Source of the DNA: Sediminibacillus massiliensis
GTDB lineage: Bacteria; Bacillota; Bacilli; Bacillales; Amphibacillaceae
Assembly (NCBI RefSeq): GCF_900156915.1
Contig: NZ_LT732535.1
Span: forward strand, 2,677,211 to 2,741,210
DNA length: 64,000 nucleotides
Direction: 5' to 3'
Shown here: positions 26,095 through 34,789 of the stretch, in pieces
How positions within the stretch are numbered: the stretch's first letter is position 1
How the letters are laid out: the number at the start of each line of letters is the position of its first letter
Notes under the pieces: generated by a model
What the model was told of the DNA's origin: nothing
Database searches by the model: none
What the model saw: only the letters and a program-made list of their open reading frames with translations
Position numbers and translations under genes: made by a program

Positions 26095-27045
26095 CTAATT
26101 TATCTCTTCAAGAAATGCGGTCTTAAACGTATCTAGAAGATATTCTACCGTTATGGGGTCACTATAGGTAACCGCTTTAGTGTTTAATTCTATAACCCGA
26201 TTGTTCTTCACGGCGGGGATATTCTTCCATGTATCGGTTTCCATAAAGGAACTGTCTCCATCCGGGTTATTACTAAGGACGATATAATCGCCCGCAAATT
26301 CGGGGATTACTTCAATCGACAATGTATAATAGCCAGGTTCCAGCGCATTTTCTTTCACTCTTTCCGGCATTTTCAGATTCATCGTTTGATATAACAGTTC
26401 AGTCCCTCGTGCCCAGTTATCTCCGAACACATATATTTGCTTGGCGTCATTTTCAAAAACGGAAACTGTTGCATCCTCGCCGATTTTTTCCCTTATTTCT
26501 TCGCCGGCTTTTTCTGCACGCTTTCGGAAGTCTTCCACCCAATCCTTTGCTTCTTGTTCCTTATTAATGAGCTTTCCAACTTCAACTTGCTGTTCTAAGT
26601 AATCTAATTCCCCCCAGGTAGAAACAACAGTCGGGGCTATTTCTTTCATTTTATCTATGTTTTTCATCCACGATCCCACGACGATAAGATCAGGCTCTAA
26701 TTCGATAATTTTCTCCAGATTTTCGTCGGATACTACTTCAATCCCCTCCACCTTTTCTTCAAACAAGGGATTGGTACTTGTCCATTCGTCTACCCCAACA
26801 ACTTTTCCATCCAAGGCAAGCATGTTTGGAGCATTGGAAAGTGCCACAATCCGACTTGGATTTTCAGGTACCTCTACAGGTCCGTTTTCTGATTGATAGG
26901 TAATAGTTTCGGAACTTGTTTCCTCCTGTTCATTTTCGGTGGTTGAAGATTCCTCCGTGCTGTTGGTTATAGCGGCATTACCGCACGCACTTAAGAGAAA
27001 TACAATCACTAACAGGAAGGTAAAGATGAATGATATTTTTCTCAT
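26095..27045 (-). CDS. Fur-regulated iron-siderophore ABC transporter binding lipoprotein
   Basis: A 316-residue periplasmic-binding-type lipoprotein of the FecB/FhuD class (TroA-like fold). The signal peptide ends in the lipobox LSAC, which places the acylated cysteine at residue 20. A Ser/Thr/Glu-rich linker follows, then the binding domain starting NPSRIVALSNAPNMLALDGKVVGV, with EPDLIVVGSW further on. ATG at 27045 is set by AAAGGAGAGG. No permease or ATPase gene is adjacent, so it must use a transporter encoded elsewhere. The promoter carries two Fur-box-like sites. The ligand (probably a ferric siderophore) cannot be named. Confidence 0.88.
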   Translation of the reverse strand: MRKISFIFTFLLVIVFLLSACGNAAITNSTEESSTTENEQEETSSETITYQSENGPVEVPENPSRIVALSNAPNMLALDGKVVGVDEWTSTNPLFEEKVEGIEVVSDENLEKIIELEPDLIVVGSWMKNIDKMKEIAPTVVSTWGELDYLEQQVEVGKLINKEQEAKDWVEDFRKRAEKAGEEIREKIGEDATVSVFENDAKQIYVFGDNWARGTELLYQTMNLKMPERVKENALEPGYYTLSIEVIPEFAGDYIVLSNNPDGDSSFMETDTWKNIPAVKNNRVIELNTKAVTYSDPITVEYLLDTFKTAFLEEIN

Positions 27046-27100
27046 ATTAATCCTCTCCTTTTTAGCATGGTTGATGTTTTCTAGAATCAATGCACCTAAA

Positions 27101-27157
27101 TGATATTGATTCTCATTATCATTTATAATACTGTTATTGAGAATCATTGTCAATTAG
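27101..27157 (-). promoter_or_regulatory. Promoter with two Fur boxes
   Basis: Minus strand: TTGACA (27148-27153), 17 bp, TATTAT (27125-27130). One Fur-like palindrome (TTGACAATGATTCTCAATA) covers the -35 and spacer. A second (AAATGATAATGAGAATCAAT) lies directly downstream of the -10. Both match the GATAATGATTATCATTATC pattern well, so iron repression is expected. Confidence 0.8.
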
Positions 27158-27205
27158 TTTTTAGGCAGAGACACAACTGAAGAGCCTGTTTACCAGATAG
27201 CCAAA

Positions 27206-27250
27206 GAAAAAAGGAAAGGAACCATGCTCGAGGTTCCTTTCCTTTTTTTA
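27206..27250. terminator. Terminator after the aldo/keto reductase gene
   Basis: AAAAAAGGAAAGGAACC-ATGCTCGA-GGTTCCTTTCCTTTTTTT is symmetric. Confidence 0.85.
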
Positions 27251-27265
27251 TAATTTTTAATTTGA

Positions 27266-28252
27266 TTAGGCAGGCAGTGGAGCTTTTGAGGAGATAAAGC
27301 CTCTGTCCACTAACTCATCCCAGAAATCCTTTGGAATATCTCTTCGTATCATAGCGAGGTCTTCTTCGATTCTTTCCGGATGGGTTGAACCCGGGATAAC
27401 CGCTTTAACAGCAGGATGGGCAGTAGAAAACTGAAGCGCTGCCGCTTTTAATGGGACATCGTATTTTTGCCCTATTTCTTTTAATTGACTTACTCTTTCA
27501 AGAATATCGGGGCCTGCTTTCTCATAATTGTAATGCTCTCCGCCCAGTAATACACCGGAGTTATAAGGACTTCCTACAATGATGTCCACACCCTTTTTTT
27601 CAGCCATAGGCATCATCCGCTGTAATGCATGTTCGTGTTGAAGGAGCGTATATTGAGTAGCGGACAAACTTACATTTGGTTGTGTTTCCTGAAGGCTCAT
27701 CGCCAATTCAATCGGCTCTGTCGTATTGACACCGACACCCCAGGACCGGATTACGCCTTCTTCCTGAAGGCGTGATAACACACGAAATGCTCCAGTTCTA
27801 GCTTCCTCAAATTTCGAAATCCACTCATCGCCATGAAAGTCAGGAGAAATATCATGGACATTCACGATATCTAAACGATCAGTCTTTAATCTCTCAAGGC
27901 TCTGTTCGATGGACCTCATCGTCGCCTCTTCGGTGTAATCCGTAATAACCTTATTATCACGGGCATATTCGAACAGGCCTTCTTTTTCTTCCTGCTCATC
28001 GGTTACATAACGGCCCACCTTCGTACTTATCACATAATCATCACGGTTATAATTCGATAATACTTTCCCGAGACGCATTTCCGCTAAACCCGCGCCGTAA
28101 AATGGGGCTGTATCAAAGTAGCGTACACCTTGATCCCAGGCATTTTGAATCGTTTTTAGCGCTTCCTCTTCTGGAACTTCCCTGAACATATTACCTAAAG
28201 GAGCCGTACCAAGCCCTATTTTATGCGTTAATGCTTCTTCCAGTGATTTCAT
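27266..28252 (-). CDS. Aldo/keto reductase
   Basis: A 328-residue AKR with the TIM-barrel signatures: GLGTAPLGNMF at the first strand, catalytic Asp/Tyr in FDTAPFYGAGLAE (near residues 41-46), Lys in ISTKVGRY, and His in NVHDIS. The C-terminal GSTHPERIEEDL contacts NADPH. The pattern is closest to the D-threo-aldose 1-dehydrogenase/L-fucose dehydrogenase branch. ATG at 28252 follows AAGGAGG; the open frame extends further but without a ribosome site. Monocistronic. The substrate is probably a sugar or aldehyde, not determined. Confidence 0.85.
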   Translation of the reverse strand: MKSLEEALTHKIGLGTAPLGNMFREVPEEEALKTIQNAWDQGVRYFDTAPFYGAGLAEMRLGKVLSNYNRDDYVISTKVGRYVTDEQEEKEGLFEYARDNKVITDYTEEATMRSIEQSLERLKTDRLDIVNVHDISPDFHGDEWISKFEEARTGAFRVLSRLQEEGVIRSWGVGVNTTEPIELAMSLQETQPNVSLSATQYTLLQHEHALQRMMPMAEKKGVDIIVGSPYNSGVLLGGEHYNYEKAGPDILERVSQLKEIGQKYDVPLKAAALQFSTAHPAVKAVIPGSTHPERIEEDLAMIRRDIPKDFWDELVDRGFISSKAPLPA

Positions 28253-28350
28253 GATATCTTTCCTCCTTCTAGAAAAAACAATATATAGTTGTATATCCAA
28301 CTAATGGAGAAATAAAACACCATGAATTGGGGAGCTTCATTAACCTGCGT

Positions 28351-29502
28351 TTATTCTATAAGATACTTATTTTTCAATCCCAGGATCCTTTCAACACTTT
28401 CATTTATGCTGTCCTCGGATATTTGGCCGCCTTCAACTGCTTTTTTCAACGAACTGATTACCTCTTTCACCTTGTTATCATCATGAGCAACCAAAATAAG
28501 ATCACTACCTGCTTTAACAGATTCAACGGCAGCTTCGCCTATTCCATAATGATTGATAACAGCTCCCATCGTCATGTCATCCGTGATGACCACACCTTGA
28601 AAGCCAAGCTGACCCCTCAGCAGGTCAGTAATAATGGTTTCGGACATGGATGCCGGGAATTCCTCATCCAGTTTCGGAAGCAGTATGTGGGCGACCATTA
28701 CGACATCTATGCCATTAGCAATAGCCTGTTTAAAAGGGATTAACTCCAGCTCATTTAGTTCTTCCAGGCTTTTGTTTACTTTTGGAAGCTCAATATGAGA
28801 ATCGACACTTGTATCACCATGTCCTGGAAAATGTTTGACAACCGGTATAATACCCTTGGATTGGATTCCTTTCATCACTTGAATCCCCAACCTGCTGACG
28901 AGATCGGCATTGTCACCAAACGCCCTGTCTCCAATCACAGGGTTCTCCGGATTGCTATTTACGTCGAGTACCGGTGCGTAATTTGTATTGAAACCCATTG
29001 CCAGCAATTGCTCCCCTAGTGTTTGACCCACGGAAAAAGCATATTCCTTATCGTTTTTCTCTCCGATTTCTTTGTTAGTTGGAGTTTCATTGATACCTGG
29101 AAGTCTGGAAATCCTTCCACCCTCCTGGTCGGTGCTGATCAGCAGAGGAAGTTTATTTTCTTTGTTTATTTCTTTTATGTTTTTCACTAATTGCTCCGTC
29201 TGTTCTCGTGTTTCCAGATTGTTTGCATAAAAAATCATACCGCCTACTCTGTATTCTGAAATCAGTTCCTTTTCATTACTTTGTAACGAGGTACCTGCCA
29301 TGCCGGCTATGACCATTTGACCGATTTTTTCTTCCAGACTCATCTCGGCCAGTATCTCTGTCACAGTTTGTCCTTCTTTGTCACCTTGCCTGGTGTAAAC
29401 ATCCTCACTTTTCATCCATTTAACCTCTGTAAAGACAATGATTAAAAGGAGAAACAGGAAAATAATCATTTTTAATTTTAAATTGGTTTTATCCGATCTC
29501 AT
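28351..29502 (-). CDS. Glycoside hydrolase family 3 beta-N-acetylhexosaminidase (NagZ-like)
   Basis: A 383-residue protein with an N-terminal membrane anchor or signal (residues 9-24, LKMIIFLFLLLIIVF) and a GH3 N-terminal TIM-barrel domain. The NagZ signature KHFPGHGDTSVDSH (near residue 215) contains the Asp/His pair used as general acid/base. FQGVVITDDMTMGA carries the catalytic Asp nucleophile. It should remove beta-GlcNAc from muropeptides or other wall fragments outside the membrane. It lacks the large extra domain of B. subtilis NagZ (YbbD). ATG at 29502. Single gene. Confidence 0.88.
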   Translation of the reverse strand: MRSDKTNLKLKMIIFLFLLLIIVFTEVKWMKSEDVYTRQGDKEGQTVTEILAEMSLEEKIGQMVIAGMAGTSLQSNEKELISEYRVGGMIFYANNLETREQTEQLVKNIKEINKENKLPLLISTDQEGGRISRLPGINETPTNKEIGEKNDKEYAFSVGQTLGEQLLAMGFNTNYAPVLDVNSNPENPVIGDRAFGDNADLVSRLGIQVMKGIQSKGIIPVVKHFPGHGDTSVDSHIELPKVNKSLEELNELELIPFKQAIANGIDVVMVAHILLPKLDEEFPASMSETIITDLLRGQLGFQGVVITDDMTMGAVINHYGIGEAAVESVKAGSDLILVAHDDNKVKEVISSLKKAVEGGQISEDSINESVERILGLKNKYLIE

Positions 29503-29695
29503 ATATTCCCACCAGCTCCGTCTAGCAGAAGATTACAGCAATAAACCCACAAAATATGTTAACTGCTTGCTTTTAATAAGTAGACTTCTCTTTATGTACA
29601 TTTATATACAAACTGGACAGCTATCCATCGGAACGAGTTAAAGTATAATACCGAGGTTCTTAGAAGATTGGGAGTAATATTCAGGATATAATGCA

Positions 29696-29731
29696 AAAAG
29701 GGTATAGAAGAAAATTATTCCATACCCTTTT
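29696..29731 (-). terminator. Terminator of the symporter operon
   Basis: Minus strand AAAAGGGTAT-GGAATAATTTTCTTC-ATACCCTTTTT. Confidence 0.7.
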
Positions 29732-29793
29732 CCACGGATTAAATATGTGAAGAAGCACTGAATAAAAATGAACACTCCCATTACAAAAAAAAT

Positions 29794-30246
29794 TCAGCCA
29801 TAATTCTCTGCTGCGCCTCTGACAAAGTGCCCGGATCCTAGCCAGGCCGAAAGTGCAAAAATCAGATAAATGGCTTGTGTTGCCTGAGCACCCTGCAACA
29901 ATACTTGAAGGCCCATTCCGAGCCCCAGAGCAGGAATCACCACCAGGAATGTACGGAAAATTCGTTCCAAACCTTTATGTGAAGGCAACGGCCAGATACG
30001 TGAAAATACAATCCCCAGAACAACGCCCCATACAGTCACCACGAACAATTGGATGAGAACATAAGGTGTAGGAAATGGCCAGTCTAATAAATAGGAGCCG
30101 ATCAGATAGAACAGTTCCAGAAATAGCGTGATGCCGATTACCTTTCGGAAGGTTAGCAGCCCCATCATAGGATGAAACCAAACGAGGATTGTCAAAGAGA
30201 TTGCCACGATATTGATTACATTCAACGCATCCGCCTCCTTCACCAT
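29794..30246 (-). CDS. Unknown membrane protein in the symporter operon
   Basis: A 143-150 residue protein made almost entirely of hydrophobic segments, about four or five helices, with a short conserved-looking HFVRGAAENYG tail. I do not recognise the family. It follows the symporter gene by 18-39 nt and precedes the operon's terminator. Two starts are possible: ATG at 30246 (AAGGG 8 nt upstream) or TTG at 30225 (AAGGAGGCGG 8 nt upstream). The second has the better ribosome site and starts at the first hydrophobic helix. It may be an accessory subunit of the symporter; this is inference from position. Confidence 0.6.
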   Translation of the reverse strand: MVKEADALNVINIVAISLTILVWFHPMMGLLTFRKVIGITLFLELFYLIGSYLLDWPFPTPYVLIQLFVVTVWGVVLGIVFSRIWPLPSHKGLERIFRTFLVVIPALGLGMGLQVLLQGAQATQAIYLIFALSAWLGSGHFVRGAAENYG

Positions 30247-30263
30247 AACAGTACCCTTCTTAA

Positions 30264-31973
30264 CTACTCATCTTCTTTTGTTGCTGCTATCTCTACTCCA
30301 CTATCTATTTCAGGAGCCCGCACATTTTCTATCAACTGCTGAATTTCAACCGGAGGTGCGGGAGTATTACGCGATACGACGAAACTTACGATAAAGTTCA
30401 AAATCATACCGATAACACCGACGCCCTGTGCATTGATGCCAAAGAAGCTGTCCAATATGGCACTACTTGTTCCGAAGATAGACTCAGAGAGTATCATCCC
30501 GATCATCAGCAGGGTAAATATCAGGCCTGTAAGTATCCCGGAAATTGCCCCTTCTTTATTCATCCGCTTATCGAATATACCTAACAAAATAACAGGAAAT
30601 AGACTCGCCGCCCCTAAACCGAATGCCAAAGCGACGACTTCCCCGGCAAACCCAGGTGGATTGATTCCGACATAAGCAGCAATCAACAGGGCTACCAGCA
30701 ATGTAATCCGGCCGACCCTCAGCCTCTGTTTTTCAGAAGCTTCTTTGTTAAAAATCCGGTAATAGATATCATGTGAAACCGCGCTCGACATGGTAATCAA
30801 CAGCCCCGAAGCTGTCGAAAGTGCCGCCGCCAGACCGCCGGTGGCCACCAGCGCGATAATGAACGGTGCTAAGTTGGCAACCTCAGGAGTGGAAAGGACA
30901 ATAATGTCGCCGTCGATCACCACTTCATTATCTTCTTCCCCTTCCGAAAAATTGACGATACCGTCGCCATTGAGGTCATTGAATTGAAGTAATCCGGTTG
31001 TCTCCCATTTGTTGACCCAGTCGATACTTTGAACTTCTTCCAGCGGTTGATCCGCAATGGTATTGATCAGGTTGTACTTCGCAAATGCGCCAACAGCTGG
31101 AGCCGTCAAGTAAAGCAGTGCGATAAAAATGATTGCCCATACCGCAGACCAACGCGCGGCCCGGACATTTTTAACCGTATAAAAACGAACAATGACATGC
31201 GGAAGCCCTGCCGTCCCCGCCATTAACGCCAATGTAATCATAAATACATTGAGCATGGATAAGTCGGTGAACGGTGCCATATATTCTGTCATCCCAAGAT
31301 CGATTTGGATGTTAGTCAACCGTTCGACAATATCGCTGCCGGTTAGGGCAAGTTGCGGCACCGGATTTCCCGTTAACTGGAGCGAAATGGCTATGGCAGG
31401 GATTAAAAAGGCAATGATGATGACAAAGTACTGCGTAGCTTGTGTCCAAGTGATTCCTTTCATCCCTCCAAGAAGAGCAAAGAAACCGACAATGGCCATT
31501 CCAATCAAAACACCAATAATAATATCTACTTGCAAGTACCGGCTGAAGACAATGCCAACCCCGCGCATCTGTCCTGAAATATAAGTCAACGAAATAAAAA
31601 TCGTCGCTATTGCCGCGACTGTCCGGGCGGAACTTGAGTAAAAACGGTCCCCGATAAAGTCCGGTACAGTGAATTTCCCAAACTTCCTTAAATATGGTGC
31701 CAGCAATAATGCCAAAAGAACATAACCGCCAGTCCATCCCATCAAGTAGATGGTTCCGTCATATCCCAAGAAGGCTACGAGCCCTGCCATGGAGATAAAT
31801 GATGCAGCCGACATCCAATCCGCCGCAATTGCTGCCCCGTTTGCAACGGTCGGCACATTTTGTCCTGCCACATAAAAACTGGAAGTATCCCTTACCCTCG
31901 ACCACCAGCCAATCACAGTATAGAGGCCGAATGTAAACAACACCATGATAATAGTGATTGCTTCTACACTCAA
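30264..31973 (-). CDS. Sodium:solute symporter (SSS family, VC_2705/ActP-like)
   Basis: A 569-residue secondary transporter with about 13 hydrophobic segments. Family blocks are FYVAGQNVPTVANGAAIAADWMSAASFI near the N-terminus, GTAGLPHVIVRFYTVKN in the middle, and GGLAAALSTASGLLITMSSAVSHDIY, which carries sodium-site Ser/Thr residues. A polar insertion of about 45 residues (IDWVNKWETTGLLQFNDLNG...) sits between helices; DLNGDGIVNFSEGEE resembles an EF-hand loop. Pairing with a DUF4212 gene marks the VC_2705 subfamily, thought to carry acetate or other monocarboxylates. TTG at 31973 lies 6 nt after GGAGGG; the ATG at 31979 abuts it. A cre site upstream of the operon points to catabolite control. 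Confidence 0.85.
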   Translation of the reverse strand: MSVEAITIIMVLFTFGLYTVIGWWSRVRDTSSFYVAGQNVPTVANGAAIAADWMSAASFISMAGLVAFLGYDGTIYLMGWTGGYVLLALLLAPYLRKFGKFTVPDFIGDRFYSSSARTVAAIATIFISLTYISGQMRGVGIVFSRYLQVDIIIGVLIGMAIVGFFALLGGMKGITWTQATQYFVIIIAFLIPAIAISLQLTGNPVPQLALTGSDIVERLTNIQIDLGMTEYMAPFTDLSMLNVFMITLALMAGTAGLPHVIVRFYTVKNVRAARWSAVWAIIFIALLYLTAPAVGAFAKYNLINTIADQPLEEVQSIDWVNKWETTGLLQFNDLNGDGIVNFSEGEEDNEVVIDGDIIVLSTPEVANLAPFIIALVATGGLAAALSTASGLLITMSSAVSHDIYYRIFNKEASEKQRLRVGRITLLVALLIAAYVGINPPGFAGEVVALAFGLGAASLFPVILLGIFDKRMNKEGAISGILTGLIFTLLMIGMILSESIFGTSSAILDSFFGINAQGVGVIGMILNFIVSFVVSRNTPAPPVEIQQLIENVRAPEIDSGVEIAATKEDE

Positions 31974-32000
31974 TGTCATCCCTCCATCAAACTTGTTCTT

Positions 32001-32285
32001 TTATTGCTCCCTCTTTTCGGCATACTCCCTGTCCAATTTGTCCATTCTGATGGCATAACTCAAAATTAACAGGATAAATACCAAAATAGCACCCTGTTGG
32101 GCAATCCAAAATGATAACGTCACGCCGAAAAACGGAACTTCATGGAGAGGAGCAGCAAAAAGTACACCTCCGCCTAAGCCAACAAGAAACCAAATCACTA
32201 GCAAAACCGATATAAACTTGATGTTTTTCTTCCAATACCAATTTTGTTTATCATCAAGTGTTTGTACCTTTTCTGGTTCTCCCAT
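32001..32285 (-). CDS. DUF4212 small subunit of the symporter
   Basis: A 94-residue membrane protein with two hydrophobic helices: KFISVLLVIWFLVGLGGGVLFA (as positions 23-44) and ISFWIAQQGAILVFILLILSYAI-like near 60-80, followed by the charged tail MDKLDREYAEKREQ. This is the DUF4212 pattern of small subunits that accompany VC_2705-type sodium:solute symporters. ATG at 32285 follows AAAGGAGG. The stop is 28 nt before the symporter start, so they form one operon. It presumably assists folding or transport by the large subunit. Confidence 0.85.
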   Translation of the reverse strand: MGEPEKVQTLDDKQNWYWKKNIKFISVLLVIWFLVGLGGGVLFAAPLHEVPFFGVTLSFWIAQQGAILVFILLILSYAIRMDKLDREYAEKREQ

Positions 32286-32340
32286 TGTCTATCCTCCTTT
32301 AATTACATTTCGTCCAACAATCCGACAGTATTCCACCTAT

Positions 32341-32355
32341 AGAAAACGCTTACAT
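32341..32355 (-). promoter_or_regulatory. Catabolite-responsive element (CcpA site)
   Basis: Minus strand ATGTAAGCGTTTTCT matches the cre consensus WTGNAANCGNWWNCW at every position. It lies 56-70 bp before the DUF4212 start, a position that would allow CcpA to repress the symporter operon. Confidence 0.6.
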
Positions 32356-32963
32356 TTTATTCGCGATTAACCACCTCCTTGCTGGAAAGTGAAAATCTTT
32401 AAGCCTCTTTTCAATATAGTAGACAATCCTGTGCGATGTTTGATGTGTATTGAAATATGGAAAATGGCGTACTAGTAACCAATGGTATGAATTCGGAAAC
32501 ATTTGTTCCATCATTATTGTTAACAAATGTAGTGTTAATCAGAGGTGTGAGGCGAGGGTGCTTTTAAAGTTGGTCTAAGGTCATTCGTGTTATAGCGATT
32601 AATAGAAAAAAATATTTAAATTCCATCTCGGAAATTCACTTTTCTCCACATCTTCTCCCTTCATCCCTTCATAGCAAGTGTATAAATGTTTCTTGGGGTA
32701 CTATACAGATTATTTCGATAATTAATTCGATATTCCTTCCTTTGGTCATTAGCTTTTTCTTTCTGTAATCAGATGACTTATCCCTGATATTGGAAAAGGA
32801 GTAAACCGGTAACTCATGCACCCGGAGGTCGTCGACTGAACCAAATCGGGGATAAGTGCTTATTTATTAGATATTATTTTGAATGATTTTACAACAAGAT
32901 CGCCAATTACCCCAGCTCATGCTGTGATGATTGGGGACCTGGTTTCTATGTAAAAAGATTATC
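32356..32963. other. 600 bp intergenic region with one structured element
   Basis: No credible protein frame. Apart from the hairpin at 32776-32857, nothing was recognised. Confidence 0.45.
32776..32857 (+). other. Strong hairpin with tRNA-like segment
   Basis: ACTTATCCC and GGGATAAGT pair perfectly; pairing continues as GAT/ATC and TTGG/CCAA after one wobble and a bulge. The enclosed 46 nt include CTCATGCACCCGGAGGTCGTCG, broken here as CTCAT and ACCCGGAGGTCGTCG, which resembles the anticodon/variable region of tRNA-Met. The whole does not fit a clean cloverleaf. It could be a tRNA relic, a structured RNA or a recombination site. Confidence 0.35.
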
Positions 32964-33482
32964 CTAATATACTACTTTCAATTCCTTGACACCAAACTCC
33001 AATGCCTCTTTTACATCTTCCATATATATGTCCATCCGTCCTTGTGTGATGGCTCCTCCCCTATCTTCACAAGTGAATGTTTCATCAAAGTAAGGAATGT
33101 ACACCTCTGTACCAAACGATAAAGATGGCGGACAGGCAATCGTTTCCCCTTCCTGGACTTTGGTTCCCGATGCTGTAATGCCATAAGCCGGGTCTCCTGG
33201 TTGTTTTCCGGTTGATTCATAACCAGCCGTATAAGCAGTTACTTTATAGGTTTCTCCCTTTGCGTCAGGAATCTTGATCGTTTGTCCGGAAAAAATAACA
33301 TCCGGGTTGGTAATGGAGGAGTTATACTCCAGCAAAGAATCTACGCTAACATTATGTTCCATTGAGATTTCCGACAATACATCGCCGGATTGAACCGTGT
33401 ACTTGCTGCTTGCAGATACTTCTCCTGCAAATAAAATGAATCCAAAAGTTAGTAATGTGACTAGTGTTAAATGTTTAATCAT
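32964..33482 (-). CDS. Secreted LysM and 3D-domain cell-wall protein (YocH-like)
   Basis: A 172-residue exported protein. Residues 1-24 form a Sec signal ending VSAS. A LysM domain follows (YTVQSGDVLSEISMEHNVSVDSLLEYNS...GQTIKIP, residues 28-71). The C-terminal half is a 3D domain with GITASGTKVQEGETIACP and CEDRGGAITQGRMDIYM, holding the conserved aspartates. Such proteins bind peptidoglycan and are lytic-transglycosylase-like autolysins, often in the WalR regulon. I did not find a clear TGTWAH-N5-TGTWAH site here. ATG at 33482 behind AGGAGG. Single gene. Confidence 0.88.
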   Translation of the reverse strand: MIKHLTLVTLLTFGFILFAGEVSASSKYTVQSGDVLSEISMEHNVSVDSLLEYNSSITNPDVIFSGQTIKIPDAKGETYKVTAYTAGYESTGKQPGDPAYGITASGTKVQEGETIACPPSLSFGTEVYIPYFDETFTCEDRGGAITQGRMDIYMEDVKEALEFGVKELKVVY

Positions 33483-33699
33483 AATAACCTCCTATGTTTT
33501 ATCTGCTAAAGATATCGCATAGAAGGCTATTTCTTTTGGAGGTCTTAACAGAATTGAAACATAGATGTAAAAGTTCTTTATGGCTGGCAAGCATTAACAT
33601 TTTCTAACTTGAATTATAATTCGGCTGTTAATTACTCGGAATTATCTTGGCTATCTTAGAGGACCAATACTTAATTAATATCAACTCAGACAACATCAT

Positions 33700-34179
33700 T
33701 TACTTATGGTACGGTTCCCCCCTATTTATCCGAAACGACCGATACACCTGCTCCACGAGCACCAAACGCATCAGCTGGTGCGGAAATGTCATCTTGGAAA
33801 ATGACAAAGCATAGTCACTGCGTTTTTGCACTTGGTCGCTCAATCCTAATGATCCGCCGATCACGAAAGCGATTTTGCTTTTGCCGTGGGTTGCCAATTT
33901 ATCTAGTTTGGCTGCCAATTGTTCAGAAGTTAACATATCGCCCATTATTTCCAGGGAAATAACGTAGGAATCTGTCGAAATTTTGGAGAGGATTTTTTCT
34001 CCTTCTTTCCGTTTTACCTCTACCATCTCTGCCTCGCTCATGTTTTCCGGGGCTTTCTCATCCGGTACTTCGATGATTTCGATTGTGGCATAAGCTCCCA
34101 GCCGCTTCACATATTCCTGGATTCCTTGCTTTAAATACTTTTCTTTCAATTTGCCAACTGCAATAATAGAAATTTTCAT
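33700..34179 (-). CDS. rlmH: 23S rRNA pseudouridine1915-N3 methyltransferase RlmH
   Basis: A 159-residue SPOUT-class methyltransferase of exact family length. It has [16 protein letters not shown] at the N-end, the knot region [13 protein letters not shown], and the C-terminal [34 protein letters not shown] (read as motif positions) typical of RlmH. It methylates pseudouridine 1915 in helix 69 of 23S rRNA. ATG at 34179. In B. subtilis this gene (yydA) lies close to htrC; here about 7 kb of other genes separate them. Confidence 0.95.
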   Translation of the reverse strand: MKISIIAVGKLKEKYLKQGIQEYVKRLGAYATIEIIEVPDEKAPENMSEAEMVEVKRKEGEKILSKISTDSYVISLEIMGDMLTSEQLAAKLDKLATHGKSKIAFVIGGSLGLSDQVQKRSDYALSFSKMTFPHQLMRLVLVEQVYRSFRINRGEPYHK

Positions 34180-34306
34180 TTATCATTCATTCCTTTGCTA
34201 TGCTACTTTCATTTTATCAAATCTCCTGAAATTCCCCTAATTGATTTAGCCTTCCTCATAGCTTACGCTTAATAGAGATCCAGTTTTAACATTAGGAGGC
34301 TATAAA

Positions 34307-34666
34307 ATGGAGAGAATTATCTTTATCGAAACAGGGACAGGCATCGATGTCCATGGACAAAATATTACAAAGGCGGCTGTCCGGGCTGTAGAAAATGCCA
34401 TTCATTATAATTCGATGCCGGGAATTCGCCATTACTTACCAAATCAATCTCTCGATAACATGAAGGTAACAGTTAAACTTGCGGTTCCAACTGATAAGGA
34501 AAAACTGGACCATGAACGAATCAAACAGGAAATTCCTTATGGAACAGTAAGTATCGAAGTGATGGACGGCGGAATGGCTACAACCAGCGGTATCGTTCTG
34601 AAAGACAAAGAAGATAAAAACGATTTAATGTACATCGTCAATGCTTCGGTAGAAGTAGGTTATTAA
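34307..34666 (+). CDS. Lin0512-family protein, paralogue 1
   Basis: A 119-residue protein of the Lin0512 family, unknown function. It begins MERIIFIETGTGIDVHGQNITKAAVRAV and contains IPYGTVSIEVMDGGMATTSGIV and a C-terminal LMYIVNASVEVGY. The fold is probably a small alpha/beta barrel-like oligomer. A second copy lies at 36475-36834 and is about 60 percent identical by eye, including the same ends. ATG at 34307 behind AGGAGG, with its own terminator (34671-34698). The gene precedes a Na+/H+ antiporter on the same strand. Confidence 0.8.
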   Translation: MERIIFIETGTGIDVHGQNITKAAVRAVENAIHYNSMPGIRHYLPNQSLDNMKVTVKLAVPTDKEKLDHERIKQEIPYGTVSIEVMDGGMATTSGIVLKDKEDKNDLMYIVNASVEVGY

Positions 34667-34670
34667 ATGA

Positions 34671-34698
34671 AAGGGCTCCGATATTGGAGTCCTTTTTT
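34671..34698 (+). terminator. Terminator after Lin0512 paralogue 1
   Basis: AAAGGGCTCC-GATATT-GGAGTCCTTTTTT. Confidence 0.75.
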
Positions 34699-34789
34699 GT
34701 CTTCTTATGTTGTTACGCAAGGAATTTTTTTACTCATTTAGGGAAAATCAAGACTATAACTTGTATTTAACCAAGCTAGGAGGATGGAC

